From the NCBI GenBank assembly GCA_966211955.1, contig CBIHOF010000021.1, positions 1-64,000 of the forward strand: a stretch of 64,000 nt of DNA, written 5' to 3'. Origin of the DNA: Albitalea sp966211955 (GTDB lineage Bacteria > Pseudomonadota > Gammaproteobacteria > Burkholderiales > Burkholderiaceae_C). Both the position numbers and the translations under genes were made by a program. Under the pieces are notes generated by a model, which saw only the letters and a list, made by a program, of their open reading frames with translations, was not told the origin of the DNA and ran no database searches. How positions within the stretch are numbered: position 1 is the first letter of the stretch; each line of letters begins with the position of its first letter. Positions 9,170-18,726 of the stretch are shown here, piece after piece.

Positions 9170-9841
9170 CTACCCCGGGATCTTTTCCAAACAGTAGCCC
9201 AGGCCGCGCACCGTGGCGATGCGCACGGGGCCCTGCTCGATCTTCTTGCGCAGCCGGTGGATGTAGACCTCGATCGCGTTGTTGCTCACCTCTTCGCCCC
9301 ATTCGCACAGGCGCTCGACGAGCTGGTCCTTGCTCACGAGGCGGCCGGAGCGTTGCAGCAGTACTTCCAGAAGGCTGAGTTCGCGCGCCGACAACTCGAT
9401 CATCTGGTCGTTGATGTAGGCCACGCGGCCGGTGGCATCGAAGGTGAGCGGGCCGTGCTTGATGACCGCCGACGCGGTGCCCAGGCCGCGCCGCGTGAGC
9501 GCACGCACGCGTGCCTCGAGCTCCTGCAGCGAGAAGGGCTTGGCCATGTAGTCGTCGGCGCCCAGGTCCAGGCCCTTGACCCGCTGCTCGATGCTGTCGG
9601 CCGCGGTCAGGATGAGCACCGGCACGCTCGAGCCGCGTGCACGCAGCTTGCGCAGCACCTCCAGGCCGTGCACTTTCGGCAGGCCGAGGTCGAGGATCAC
9701 GAGGTCGAATTCATGCGAGGCGAGCGCTGCATCCGCCTCGCTTCCGCTGCCCACCTGGTCGACCGCGTAGCCCGCATTGCGCAGCGAGCGCAGGAGCCCG
9801 TCGGCCAGGACCTGGTCGTCTTCTGCGATGAGGATTCGCAT
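9170..9841 (-). CDS. OmpR-family response regulator, TctD/QseB-like
   Basis: The 223-residue protein has an N-terminal receiver domain (acidic pocket EDD at 7-9, phospho-acceptor Asp51 in LDLGLPK, Lys101 in AKPF) and a C-terminal winged-helix DNA-binding domain ending in VRGLGYCLE. It is transcribed ahead of its kinase gene with an 84-base gap, so the pair is presumably one leftward operon. Family assignment is secure. The regulon cannot be read from the sequence. Confidence 0.93.
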   Translation of the reverse strand: MRILIAEDDQVLADGLLRSLRNAGYAVDQVGSGSEADAALASHEFDLVILDLGLPKVHGLEVLRKLRARGSSVPVLILTAADSIEQRVKGLDLGADDYMAKPFSLQELEARVRALTRRGLGTASAVIKHGPLTFDATGRVAYINDQMIELSARELSLLEVLLQRSGRLVSKDQLVERLCEWGEEVSNNAIEVYIHRLRKKIEQGPVRIATVRGLGYCLEKIPG

Positions 9842-9953
9842 GATGTCTCCGGCTTCTTTTGGATGGGGCGCTGGTCGATTCTAGGAGTCGGCGTCCGCGC
9901 ACGGGGGTGAGTGGGAGTCGCGAGATACCCCAATAAGGACGCACCCGGAATCA

Positions 9954-9982
9954 CTGTACAAACATCCAGCTTTTGAGATAAT
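9954..9982 (+). promoter_or_regulatory. recA promoter with LexA-type SOS box
   Basis: CTGTACAAACATCCAG (9954-9969) fits the SOS-box form CTGT-N8-ACAG with one mismatch. It is followed by a -10 hexamer GATAAT (9977-9982). The -35 position falls inside the box, so LexA binding would block RNA polymerase, as at the E. coli recA promoter. The start codon follows 25 bases after the -10 element. Confidence 0.75.
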
Positions 9983-10007
9983 GCGCCCAACTTTTGTGGA
10001 GAAAACA

Positions 10008-11102
10008 ATGGATGCACCGGTCAAAGCCCTGAACACCGAAAAAGCCAAGGCCCTGCAGGCGGCGCTTGCGCAAATTGAAAAGCAGTTCGGCAAGGGCTCG
10101 ATCATGCGCCTGGGCGAAGGCGAGGTGATCGAAGACATCGAGGTCGTGTCCACCGGCTCGCTGGGCCTGGACATCGCGCTTGGCGTCGGCGGCCTGCCCC
10201 GCGGCCGCGTGGTCGAGATCTACGGCCCTGAATCCAGCGGCAAGACCACGCTCACGCTGCAGGTAGTGGCCGAGATGCAGAAGATGGGCGGCACCTGTGC
10301 CTTCATCGATGCCGAGCACGCCCTCGACGTGCAGTACGCCCAGAAGCTCGGCGTCAATCTCCAGGAACTCCTCATCTCCCAGCCCGACACCGGCGAACAG
10401 GCACTCGAGATCGTCGATGCGCTCGTGCGCTCCGGCTCGGTCGACCTGGTCGTCGTCGACTCCGTGGCGGCGCTCACGCCCAAGGCTGAAATCGAAGGCG
10501 AAATGGGCGATTCGCTGCCCGGCCTGCAAGCCCGCCTCATGAGCCAGGCGCTGCGCAAGCTCACCGGCACGATCAAGAAGACCAACACCATGGTCATCTT
10601 CATCAACCAGATCCGCATGAAGATCGGCGTGATGTTCGGCTCGCCCGAAACCACCACCGGCGGCAATGCGCTCAAGTTCTACGCCTCGGTGCGCCTCGAT
10701 ATCCGCCGCATCGGCAGCATCAAGAAGGGCGAAGAGGTCATCGGCAACGAGACCAAGGTCAAGGTCGTGAAGAACAAGGTTTCGCCACCGTTCAAGACGG
10801 CCGAGTTCGACATCCTCTACGGAGAGGGCATCAGCCGCGAAGGCGAGATCATCGACATGGGCGTCGAGAACAAGGTGCTCGAAAAGAGCGGCGCCTGGTA
10901 CGCCTACCAGGGCGAGAAGATCGGCCAGGGCAAGGACAACGCCCGCGAATTCCTGCGCGAGAACCCCGAGCTGGCCGTCGAGATCGAGAACAAGGTGCGC
11001 GAGGCCGTCGGCATCCCGCTCCTGCCCACTGACGATGCGCAGGCGGGTGACGCCAAGCCGGCCCGCGGCAAGGCCGCCAAGGAAGCCAAGGACAAGGAGT
11101 AA
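10008..11102 (+). CDS. recA: Recombinase A
   Basis: RecA forms filaments on single-stranded DNA, catalyses strand exchange and promotes LexA self-cleavage. The product is 364 residues from the ATG at 10008, which has TGGAGA seven bases upstream; an earlier in-frame ATG at 9981 lies within the promoter and is rejected. Walker A is GPESSGKT (residues 73-80), Walker B is LVVVDS, and loop L2 lies near GSPETTTGGNALKFYAS. The C-terminal tail is Lys/Ala-rich with acidic residues, typical for the order. The recX gene follows 57 bases downstream. Confidence 0.98.
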   Translation: MDAPVKALNTEKAKALQAALAQIEKQFGKGSIMRLGEGEVIEDIEVVSTGSLGLDIALGVGGLPRGRVVEIYGPESSGKTTLTLQVVAEMQKMGGTCAFIDAEHALDVQYAQKLGVNLQELLISQPDTGEQALEIVDALVRSGSVDLVVVDSVAALTPKAEIEGEMGDSLPGLQARLMSQALRKLTGTIKKTNTMVIFINQIRMKIGVMFGSPETTTGGNALKFYASVRLDIRRIGSIKKGEEVIGNETKVKVVKNKVSPPFKTAEFDILYGEGISREGEIIDMGVENKVLEKSGAWYAYQGEKIGQGKDNAREFLRENPELAVEIENKVREAVGIPLLPTDDAQAGDAKPARGKAAKEAKDKE

Positions 11103-11159
11103 GCGCCGTCTGTCTCGCCTGAATCCATCCGTCGAAGGCGAGACGGTCGCGTCCAGGCC

Positions 11160-11705
11160 ATGCCGCCCAATCGCCAGCCGCTGTCATTGAAAGGCCGCGC
11201 GCTGGCGCTGCTGTCTCAACGCGAGCAAAGCGTCAGCGAGCTGCGCCGCAAGCTGCTGCGGCATCTTCGGGCAACCGATCAAGCAGCCCGAGGTTCGCTC
11301 GAGTCCGCAGCCGACCCCATCCCCCTGGACGATGACGCCGAGACGCGCATCGACGAGGTCATCAGCTGGCTTCGCGAGCACAACTACCTGAGCGAGGAGC
11401 GCTTCGTCGAGAGCCGCATCCACGCACGAGCCGGGCGCTACGGCAACCTGCGCATCAAGCAGGAGCTGGCCCAGCACGGCGTCGTGATGACGACCGAAGC
11501 CTCCCAATCACTCAAGGACAGTGAACTCGAACGCGCCACCGAGGTGTGGCGGCGCAAGTTCGGCGAGCCGCCGGCCGACGCATCGGACAAGGCGCGGCAT
11601 GCGCGTTTCCTGGCCCAGCGCGGCTTTTCTGCGGAGGTGATCTCCCGGGTCCTGCGCCGAGCCGGCCTTCGTGAGCGGCTCGACGATTCGTCTGACATGA
11701 CCTAG
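11160..11705 (+). CDS. recX: Regulatory protein RecX
   Basis: RecX caps or destabilises RecA filaments and so limits recombination and SOS induction. The 181-residue protein is built from three-helix RecX repeats; recognisable parts are LKGRALALLSQREQS at the N-terminus, WLREHNYLSEERFVES in the middle and RFLAQRGFSAEVISRVL near the end. Length is in the usual range (150-180 residues). Position directly after recA supports the call and suggests co-expression by read-through. Confidence 0.93.
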   Translation: MPPNRQPLSLKGRALALLSQREQSVSELRRKLLRHLRATDQAARGSLESAADPIPLDDDAETRIDEVISWLREHNYLSEERFVESRIHARAGRYGNLRIKQELAQHGVVMTTEASQSLKDSELERATEVWRRKFGEPPADASDKARHARFLAQRGFSAEVISRVLRRAGLRERLDDSSDMT

Positions 11706-11718
11706 CTCGGATGCGGCA

Positions 11719-11740
11719 GGCGCCCGAAGGCGTCCGTTTT
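11719..11740 (+). terminator. Probable terminator after recX
   Basis: GGCGCC (11719-11724) and GGCGTC (11729-11734) can form a six-pair stem with one G-U pair and a CGAA loop, followed by CGTTTT. The rest of the 283-base gap up to sucC holds no convincing gene. Confidence 0.45.
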
Positions 11741-11988
11741 GGTGCGGAGCAGCATGCTACATTCCTCGGCTGTCGGTGGTTGGGTGCATGTGCCTGATTG
11801 CGTGTTCTTCCCGCCGGCACACCCTCCAACGGCCCGCCCCGCGACATCTCCCAATGGCCTCGCTCACCGCCGCGCCACTGCGTTCCCGTCCGTACGATCC
11901 ACACCGCGATCCGGGCGCGCCCGCCGACAATCCGACCTGAGTCCCAGCAGGCACCACACCCCTTTCAAAACTCTCGAGAGAGTCCGCT

Positions 11989-13149
11989 ATGAAGATCCAT
12001 GAGTACCAAGGCAAGGAAATCCTGCGCCAGTTCGGCGTGCCCGTACCGCGCGGCTACCCCGCGTTCAGCGTGCACGAAGCCACTGAAGCGGCGCAAAAGC
12101 TGGGCGGCCCCGTCTGGGTCGTGAAGGCCCAGATCCATGCCGGCGGACGCGGCAAGGGTGGTGGCGTCAAGCTCGCCCGCTCGCTCGATGAGGTGAAGAA
12201 GCTGTCGGGCGAAATCCTCGGCATGCAGCTGAAGACCCACCAGACCGGCCCCGAAGGCCAGAAGGTGCGCCGCCTGCTGATCGAAGAAGGCGCGGACATC
12301 AAGAAGGAGTACTACGTCGCTGCCGTCACCGACCGCGCGACGCAGAGGGTGGCGATCATGGCCTCCAGCGAAGGCGGCATGGACATCGAGGAAGTGGCGC
12401 ACGCCACCCCCGAGAAGATCATCAAGGTCTTCGTCGACCCGGCCACTGGCCTGACTGATGCGCAAGGCACCGAACTCGCCAACGGCATGGGCGTCCCGGC
12501 CGCTTCGCAAGCCCAGGCCATCGACGTCTTCAAGAAGCTGTACGACTGCTACATGAAGACCGACGCATCGCTCGCTGAAATCAACCCGCTGATCCTCGAA
12601 GGCAACGGCAACATCAAGGCGCTGGACGCGAAGTTCAACTTCGATTCGAACGCCCTGTTCCGCCACCCCGAGATCACCGCCTACCGCGACCTGGATGAAG
12701 AAGACCCGGCGGAAATCGAAGCCAGCAAGTTCGACCTCGCCTACATCCAGCTCGACGGCAACATCGGTTGCCTGGTGAACGGCGCCGGCCTCGCGATGGC
12801 CACCATGGACACCATCAAGCTCTTCGGCGGCGAGCCGGCCAACTTCCTTGACGTGGGCGGTGGCGCCACCGCCGAGAAGGTGACCGAAGCCTTCAAGATC
12901 ATGCTGGGCAACCCCAAGGTGAAGGCGATCCTCGTCAACATCTTCGGCGGCATCATGCGCTGCGACACCATCGCCGAAGGCGTGATCGCCGCGTGCAAGG
13001 CGGTGAACCTGAACGTGCCGCTGGTCGTGCGCATGAAGGGCACCAACGAGGACCTGGGCAAGAAGATGCTGGCCGAATCGGGCCTTCCCATCATCAGTGC
13101 CGACTCGATGGCCGAGGCCGCGCAAAAAGTGATGGCCGCCCTGAAGTAA
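11989..13149 (+). CDS. sucC: Succinyl-CoA synthetase (ADP-forming), beta subunit
   Basis: SucC pairs with SucD to interconvert succinyl-CoA and succinate with ATP formation in the TCA cycle. The 386-residue product begins MKIHEYQGKEILRQFGVPVP, followed by an ATP-grasp domain (HAGGRGKGGGVKLA, about residues 44-57) and a C-terminal ligase-CoA domain with NIFGGIMRCD. Length matches the family (385-390 residues). A GAGAGAG Shine-Dalgarno-like stretch lies just upstream, inside a small palindrome (CTCTCGAGAG, 11971-11980) that might affect initiation. Confidence 0.98.
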   Translation: MKIHEYQGKEILRQFGVPVPRGYPAFSVHEATEAAQKLGGPVWVVKAQIHAGGRGKGGGVKLARSLDEVKKLSGEILGMQLKTHQTGPEGQKVRRLLIEEGADIKKEYYVAAVTDRATQRVAIMASSEGGMDIEEVAHATPEKIIKVFVDPATGLTDAQGTELANGMGVPAASQAQAIDVFKKLYDCYMKTDASLAEINPLILEGNGNIKALDAKFNFDSNALFRHPEITAYRDLDEEDPAEIEASKFDLAYIQLDGNIGCLVNGAGLAMATMDTIKLFGGEPANFLDVGGGATAEKVTEAFKIMLGNPKVKAILVNIFGGIMRCDTIAEGVIAACKAVNLNVPLVVRMKGTNEDLGKKMLAESGLPIISADSMAEAAQKVMAALK

Positions 13150-13167
13150 ACGCCCAAGGACACGAAC

Positions 13168-14061
13168 ATGAGCATCCTCATCAACAAAGACACCAAGGTC
13201 ATCACGCAGGGCATCACCGGCAAGACGGGCCAGTTCCACACCCGCATGTGCCGCGCCTACGCCAATGGCAAGAACTGCTTCGTGGCGGGCGTGAACCCCA
13301 AGAAGGCCGGCGAAGACTTCGAAGGCATTCCGATCTTCGCAAGCGTCAAGGAAGCCGCCAGCAACACCGGCGCGACCGTCAGCGTGATCTACGTGCCGCC
13401 GGCAGGCGCGGCAGCCGCGATCTGGGAAGCCGTCGAGGCCGACCTCGACCTCGCGATCTGCATCACCGAAGGCATCCCCGTTCGGGACATGCTGGAAGTG
13501 CGCAACAAGATGAAGGCCAAGGAAGCCAAGGGCGGCAAGAAGACGCTGCTGCTCGGCCCCAACTGCCCGGGCCTCATCACGCCCGACGAGATCAAGATCG
13601 GCATCATGCCCGGCCACATCCACCGCAAGGGCCGCATCGGCGTCGTGTCGCGTTCGGGCACGCTCACCTATGAAGCCGTGGCGCAGCTCACCGAGATCGG
13701 CCTTGGCCAATCGAGCGCGGTCGGCATCGGCGGCGACCCGATCAACGGCCTCAAGCACATCGACATCATGCAGATGTTCAACGACGATCCGGAAACGGAC
13801 GCCGTGATCATGATCGGCGAGATCGGCGGCCCGGACGAGGCGGACGCTGCCCGCTGGTGCAAGGCCAACATGAAGAAGCCGATCGTCGGCTTCATCGCGG
13901 GCGTCACCGCGCCTCCCGGAAAGCGCATGGGCCATGCCGGCGCGCTGATCTCCGGCGGTGCCGATACGGCCGATGCCAAGCTCGCCATCATGGAAGAGTG
14001 CGGCTTCACGGTCACGCGCAACCCGTCCGAGATGGGCAAGCTGCTGAAGGGCCTGCTGTAA
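13168..14061 (+). CDS. sucD: Succinyl-CoA synthetase, alpha subunit
   Basis: The alpha subunit carries the CoA-binding Rossmann domain and the phosphorylated histidine. The 297-residue protein begins MSILINKDTKVITQGITGKTG, has the CoA-binding stretch VSVIYVPPAGAAAAI, the GPNCPG motif, and the phospho-histidine loop GHAGALISGG near residue 255. It follows sucC by 18 bases in the same operon. A strong hairpin terminator follows. Confidence 0.98.
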   Translation: MSILINKDTKVITQGITGKTGQFHTRMCRAYANGKNCFVAGVNPKKAGEDFEGIPIFASVKEAASNTGATVSVIYVPPAGAAAAIWEAVEADLDLAICITEGIPVRDMLEVRNKMKAKEAKGGKKTLLLGPNCPGLITPDEIKIGIMPGHIHRKGRIGVVSRSGTLTYEAVAQLTEIGLGQSSAVGIGGDPINGLKHIDIMQMFNDDPETDAVIMIGEIGGPDEADAARWCKANMKKPIVGFIAGVTAPPGKRMGHAGALISGGADTADAKLAIMEECGFTVTRNPSEMGKLLKGLL

Positions 14062-14131
14062 CTCGGCTGTTCGTAGTACCACGGACCTCTTGCCGGGTCC
14101 GAAGCTGCCTAGAATCGCGCAGCTCGCAATG

Positions 14132-14157
14132 AAGGAGGGCCCGAGCGGCCCTCCTTT
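14132..14157 (+). terminator. Intrinsic terminator after sucCD
   Basis: AAGGAGGGCC (14132-14141) pairs perfectly with GGCCCTCCTT (14147-14156) around a CGAGC loop, followed by T and C residues. It separates the sucCD transcript from the first TerC gene. Confidence 0.8.
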
Positions 14158-14180
14158 CCATTCAACCAACCGGTTTTGCC

Positions 14181-14876
14181 ATGGACCTCACCTCCGCCGC
14201 CTTCTGGGCCGCGCTCGGCTCGATCATCCTCACCAACGTCGTGCTGTCGGGCGACAACGCGGTGGTGATCGCGCTGGCGGCGCGCTCGCTGCCGCCGCAG
14301 CAGCAGGGCAAGGCCATCTTCTGGGGCAGCGCCGCGGCCATCGTGCTGCGGATCGTGCTCACCCTGGTCGCAGTCCAGCTGCTGCAGCTGCCCTACCTGA
14401 AGATCATCGGCGCGCTGCTGCTCTTCTGGATCGGCATTCAGCTGCTGCTCGAAGAAGAAGACGAAGTCGAGGACGGCAAGGCGCCCGAACAGAAAGGCAT
14501 GATGTCCGCCGTGCGCACCATCCTCATCGCCGACCTGGTGATGAGCCTGGACAACGTGCTGGCGGTGGCCGCGGCCGCCAAGGACAGCGTGACGCTGCTC
14601 ATCCTGGGCCTGGGCATCAGCATTCCGCTCATCATTTTCGGCAGCACGCTGCTGCTCAAGCTGATGGAGCGCTTCCCGATCATCATCACCCTCGGCGGCG
14701 CATTGCTGGGCTACCTGGCGGGCGAGATGCTCGTGACCGACCCGGCCGTGGCCACGTGGCTGGGCGGGCCGGTGTCGCACACGGTCGCCAACATTGCCGG
14801 CGGCATTGGCGCGGTGGCGGTCGTGGCAATCGGCATGCTGTGGCGCCGGCGCGCCAAGGGCGGCGCCACGGCCTGA
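14181..14876 (+). CDS. TerC/YjbE-family integral membrane protein (first copy)
   Basis: TerC-family proteins are polytopic membrane proteins linked to metal-ion export, notably manganese, and to tellurite resistance. The 231-residue product has about seven membrane spans and the two family hallmarks, LSGDNAVVIALAAR near the N-terminus and ADLVMSLDNVLAVAA near residue 120, whose Asp and Asn residues are thought to bind metal. An acidic loop (EEEDEVEDGK) lies between the halves. It is flanked by a terminator on each side, so it is probably monocistronic. I found no riboswitch upstream of this copy. Confidence 0.9.
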   Translation: MDLTSAAFWAALGSIILTNVVLSGDNAVVIALAARSLPPQQQGKAIFWGSAAAIVLRIVLTLVAVQLLQLPYLKIIGALLLFWIGIQLLLEEEDEVEDGKAPEQKGMMSAVRTILIADLVMSLDNVLAVAAAAKDSVTLLILGLGISIPLIIFGSTLLLKLMERFPIIITLGGALLGYLAGEMLVTDPAVATWLGGPVSHTVANIAGGIGAVAVVAIGMLWRRRAKGGATA

Positions 14877-14901
14877 ACCTGCGCCATCTGTATCACGACA
14901 C

Positions 14902-14930
14902 AAGCCCGGGCACTCGCCCGGGCTTTGTCT
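14902..14930 (+). terminator. Intrinsic terminator after first TerC gene
   Basis: AAGCCCGGGC (14902-14911) pairs with GCCCGGGCTT (14916-14925) around the loop ACTC, followed by TGTCT. It lies immediately before the riboswitch of the second TerC gene. Confidence 0.8.
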
Positions 14931-14948
14931 TTGTGCTCCAATGGGCGC

Positions 14949-15094
14949 CTTGAAGGGGAGTAGCTCGACTCCAGCGCCGCATCGGCATCCGCCGGCGCCC
15001 CGCGCGAAAGTTGCGACAGATCGTCAGGACGAAGCAAACGCTTCCGGTCTGTCGGGCCACAAGAATCACTCCATGCCGAGCAAGACCTTCGATG
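14949..15094 (+). ncRNA. yybP-ykoY manganese riboswitch controlling the second TerC gene
   Basis: The 5' element GGGGAGTAGC (14955-14964) and the 3' element AGCAAGACC (15079-15087) are the hallmark ends of the yybP-ykoY aptamer; TGAAGG/CCTTCGA closes the P1 stem. Between them, GACAGA (15015-15020) pairs with TCTGTC (15048-15053) and encloses CGTCA, an inner GAAGC-AAAC-GCTTC hairpin and CCGG, matching the conserved second arm. The class binds Mn2+ and usually turns expression on. Downstream, TCTCCATG (15146-15153) is complementary to CATGGAGA (15183-15190), which holds the Shine-Dalgarno sequence, suggesting translational control. Known class; the pairing of the expression platform is my inference. 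Confidence 0.92.
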
Positions 15095-15194
15095 CAAGCC
15101 GCATGTCGGCAGGCTCGAAGGCGCCCATCGCTCCCTCACAGCCCGTCTCCATGCGACCTGCACCGTCCGTCGTGCAACTGTTCATGGAGAACTC

Positions 15195-15884
15195 ATGGAA
15201 CTCTTCTCTTCCGCCTGGCTGTCGGCCCTCCTGGCCATCGTCCTGATCGACCTCGTCCTCGCCGGCGACAACGCCATCGTCATCGCGCTGGCCGCGCGCC
15301 AGCTTCCCGCCCAGCTTCAGAAGCGCGCCATCCTGTGGGGCACCGTCGGCGCGGTCGTCGTGCGCTCGCTGATGACGCTTGGCGTCGTGTGGCTGCTCAA
15401 GATCCCGGGTTTGATGCTGGTCGGCGGCCTGGGCCTGGTGTGGATCGCCTACAAGCTGCTCGTGCCGCAATCCGGCGGCGACGAGCACCACCCGGCGGCC
15501 ACCACCTTCTTCGGCGCCATGAAGACCATCGTCGTCGCCGACGCGCTGATGGGCGTGGACAACGTGCTGGGGGTGGCCGGCGCCGCGCACGGCGCCTTCG
15601 ACCTTGTGGTGATCGGCCTGCTGATCAGCGTGCCCATCGTGGTGTGGGGCAGCACGCTGGTGCTCAAGCTGGTCGAGCGCTTCCCCGCCATCACGTACAT
15701 CGGCGCTGGTGTGCTCGCCTACACCGCAGCCCACATGGTGGTGAGCGAGCCGCTGCTCGATGCGGTGTTCGACCCGAGCGTGCTCAATCGCGTCGCAACG
15801 CACGTGGTGCTCATCGTCGGGGTGCTCGCGGCCGGCCACTGGGCCGTGCGCCGGCACGCCGCGGCCAGCGCTTCGCCGCGCTGA
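15195..15884 (+). CDS. TerC/YjbE-family membrane protein (second copy, riboswitch-controlled)
   Basis: This 229-residue paralogue of the preceding TerC protein has the same seven-span layout and paired signatures LAGDNAIVIALAAR and ADALMGVDNVLGVAG. Family knowledge and the Mn2+ riboswitch in its leader make manganese efflux its most likely role. The SD sequence (GGAG) lies six bases before the ATG within a segment that can be masked by upstream complementarity. The small gene that follows starts 41 bases downstream and is probably co-transcribed. Confidence 0.92.
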   Translation: MELFSSAWLSALLAIVLIDLVLAGDNAIVIALAARQLPAQLQKRAILWGTVGAVVVRSLMTLGVVWLLKIPGLMLVGGLGLVWIAYKLLVPQSGGDEHHPAATTFFGAMKTIVVADALMGVDNVLGVAGAAHGAFDLVVIGLLISVPIVVWGSTLVLKLVERFPAITYIGAGVLAYTAAHMVVSEPLLDAVFDPSVLNRVATHVVLIVGVLAAGHWAVRRHAAASASPR

Positions 15885-15925
15885 TCGCAACCACCCACCG
15901 AACCATCCACCCGAAGGAGACCGCG

Positions 15926-16378
15926 ATGGAAATGATCGCCGTGTTCGTCAACGACGTCGCCCATGCGCGGCACCTGCTGAAACCGATGCTCGAGGGCGGT
16001 GCACCCGCCCACTGGGTGCTCGTCGCCTGCCCGCCCACCTTGACGCGGCACATCGGGCGCTACGTTTCGAAAGCGGCACGACGCCAGTGGCGCGAGCGCT
16101 GGGCGCAGGCCCTGTTCGCGCAGCTCGAGCCCGCGCTCAAGGCCTGCCCCGGCAGCGCAGTGGAACGGCAGCTCGCCCATCGCCCGCTCGTGGACGTGTC
16201 GGCCCGGCTGGCCGTGCGGCTGCCGGGCCTGCGGCTGCTCGACGCGCGCCGGCCGCGGCTGGGCGCGGACGATGAACCGGTGAGCGCCACCCAGGCGTCG
16301 CCCGGTCCGTCGTCGCGGTGGGCAGCACCGATGGTTCTCACGACAGGCATGAGCGCGATGCTCGCGCTCGCCGACTGA
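15926..16378 (+). CDS. Conserved hypothetical protein downstream of TerC
   Basis: The 150-residue product starts MEMIAVFVNDVAHARHLLKP behind a good AAGGAGA site. It looks like a soluble alpha/beta protein with an Arg/Trp-rich middle part (about residues 45-60) and a low-complexity C-terminus. I do not recognise a characterised domain. Its position 41 bases after the riboswitch-controlled TerC gene and before a strong terminator suggests the same transcript, so expression may follow manganese. No signal peptide; the last 20 residues are mildly hydrophobic. Confidence 0.75.
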   Translation: MEMIAVFVNDVAHARHLLKPMLEGGAPAHWVLVACPPTLTRHIGRYVSKAARRQWRERWAQALFAQLEPALKACPGSAVERQLAHRPLVDVSARLAVRLPGLRLLDARRPRLGADDEPVSATQASPGPSSRWAAPMVLTTGMSAMLALAD

Positions 16379-16392
16379 CAAGCGCTGACAAG

Positions 16393-16425
16393 CCGCCCCG
16401 CGATCCGCGGGGCGGGTGCTGTTTT
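16393..16425 (+). terminator. Intrinsic terminator after TerC/hypothetical operon
   Basis: CCGCCCCGCG (16393-16402) pairs perfectly with CGCGGGGCGG (16406-16415) around ATC, followed within a few bases by GTTTT. Confidence 0.8.
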
Positions 16426-16454
16426 GCGAAGAGCCTGTGCTAACGTCCGCAGGC

Positions 16455-17813
<1,359 letters not shown>

Positions 17814-17847
17814 ATCCTTGCTGCACGCCGCACCCCCACTGCCCAAC

Positions 17848-18630
17848 ATGAGTTTCGAGTTCTTCTGCGCCACCGACACTGGCCGCGCTCGCAACAACAA
17901 CGAGGATTCAGTGGCCGTGGACGAAGCGTCCGCGCTGATCGTGCTCGCCGACGGCATGGGCGGCTACAACGCGGGCGAGGTCGCCAGCGGCATGGCCACC
18001 TCCTTCATCAAGAGCGAGCTCGGGCGCTGGCTGCAGGAGGCTTCGGCCACCGCGTCCGACACCGACGTGCGCCGCGCGATGGACATCTGCGTGGACAACG
18101 CCAACCGCGCCATCTTCAACGCCGCGAACTCCAACCCCCAATACGCTGGCATGGGCACGACGCTCGTGGTGGGCGTGTTCCGCGAAGGGCGTCTGCTCAT
18201 GGGCCACGTGGGCGATTCGCGGGCGTACCGCATGCGCGCCGGCCGGCTGACCCAGATCACGCACGACCACTCGCTACTCCAGGAGCAGATCGACGCCGGG
18301 CTCATCACCGTCGAACAGGCGGCTTTCTCGGCCAACAAGAACCTCGTGACCCGCGCTGTTGGCGTCGAGGACACCGTGCTGCTGGAAACCCACATGCACG
18401 ACCTGATGCCCGGCGACCTGTACATGCTGTGCTCGGACGGGCTGTCCGACATGCTGGACGACGAGACCATCGCCCAGCTGTTGCAGGCGAGCGATTCGCT
18501 GGAGGAGTTAGGGTCGTCCCTTGTGGATGCGGCCAACGACGCGGGTGGCAAGGACAATATTTCGGTGATACTCGCAAGAGTGCGCGGAACCAACGGTCCG
18601 GCGCGCTCGTGGTGGCCCTTCCGGCGATAG
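17848..18630 (+). CDS. PP2C-family serine/threonine phosphatase
   Basis: The 260-residue protein is a Mn/Mg-dependent PPM phosphatase of the PrpC/Stp1 type that would reverse the action of the kinase encoded 34 bases upstream. Metal-binding and structural motifs are all present: ARNNNEDS, LADGMGGYNAGEVAS, GHVGDSRAYRM, LCSDGLSDML and GGKDNISVI. It has no membrane segment. I start it at the ATG at 17848 (MSFEFFCATDTG) because that matches the family; an upstream TTG at 17818 would add ten residues. Length is typical (240-260 residues). Confidence 0.94.
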   Translation: MSFEFFCATDTGRARNNNEDSVAVDEASALIVLADGMGGYNAGEVASGMATSFIKSELGRWLQEASATASDTDVRRAMDICVDNANRAIFNAANSNPQYAGMGTTLVVGVFREGRLLMGHVGDSRAYRMRAGRLTQITHDHSLLQEQIDAGLITVEQAAFSANKNLVTRAVGVEDTVLLETHMHDLMPGDLYMLCSDGLSDMLDDETIAQLLQASDSLEELGSSLVDAANDAGGKDNISVILARVRGTNGPARSWWPFRR

Positions 18631-18726
18631 TCGGGCCACGTGGTTCACGGGCGAATGGACGGCCGATCGGGGCGTAGAGATCCCGGCGGTGTAGACGACT
18701 GATTAAAACGAGGCACGAGGTCAAGC

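Noticed and set aside
11965..14169. 734-codon minus-strand frame opposite sucC and sucD
   Set aside because: Antisense to two certain genes, low-complexity composition, no start signal.
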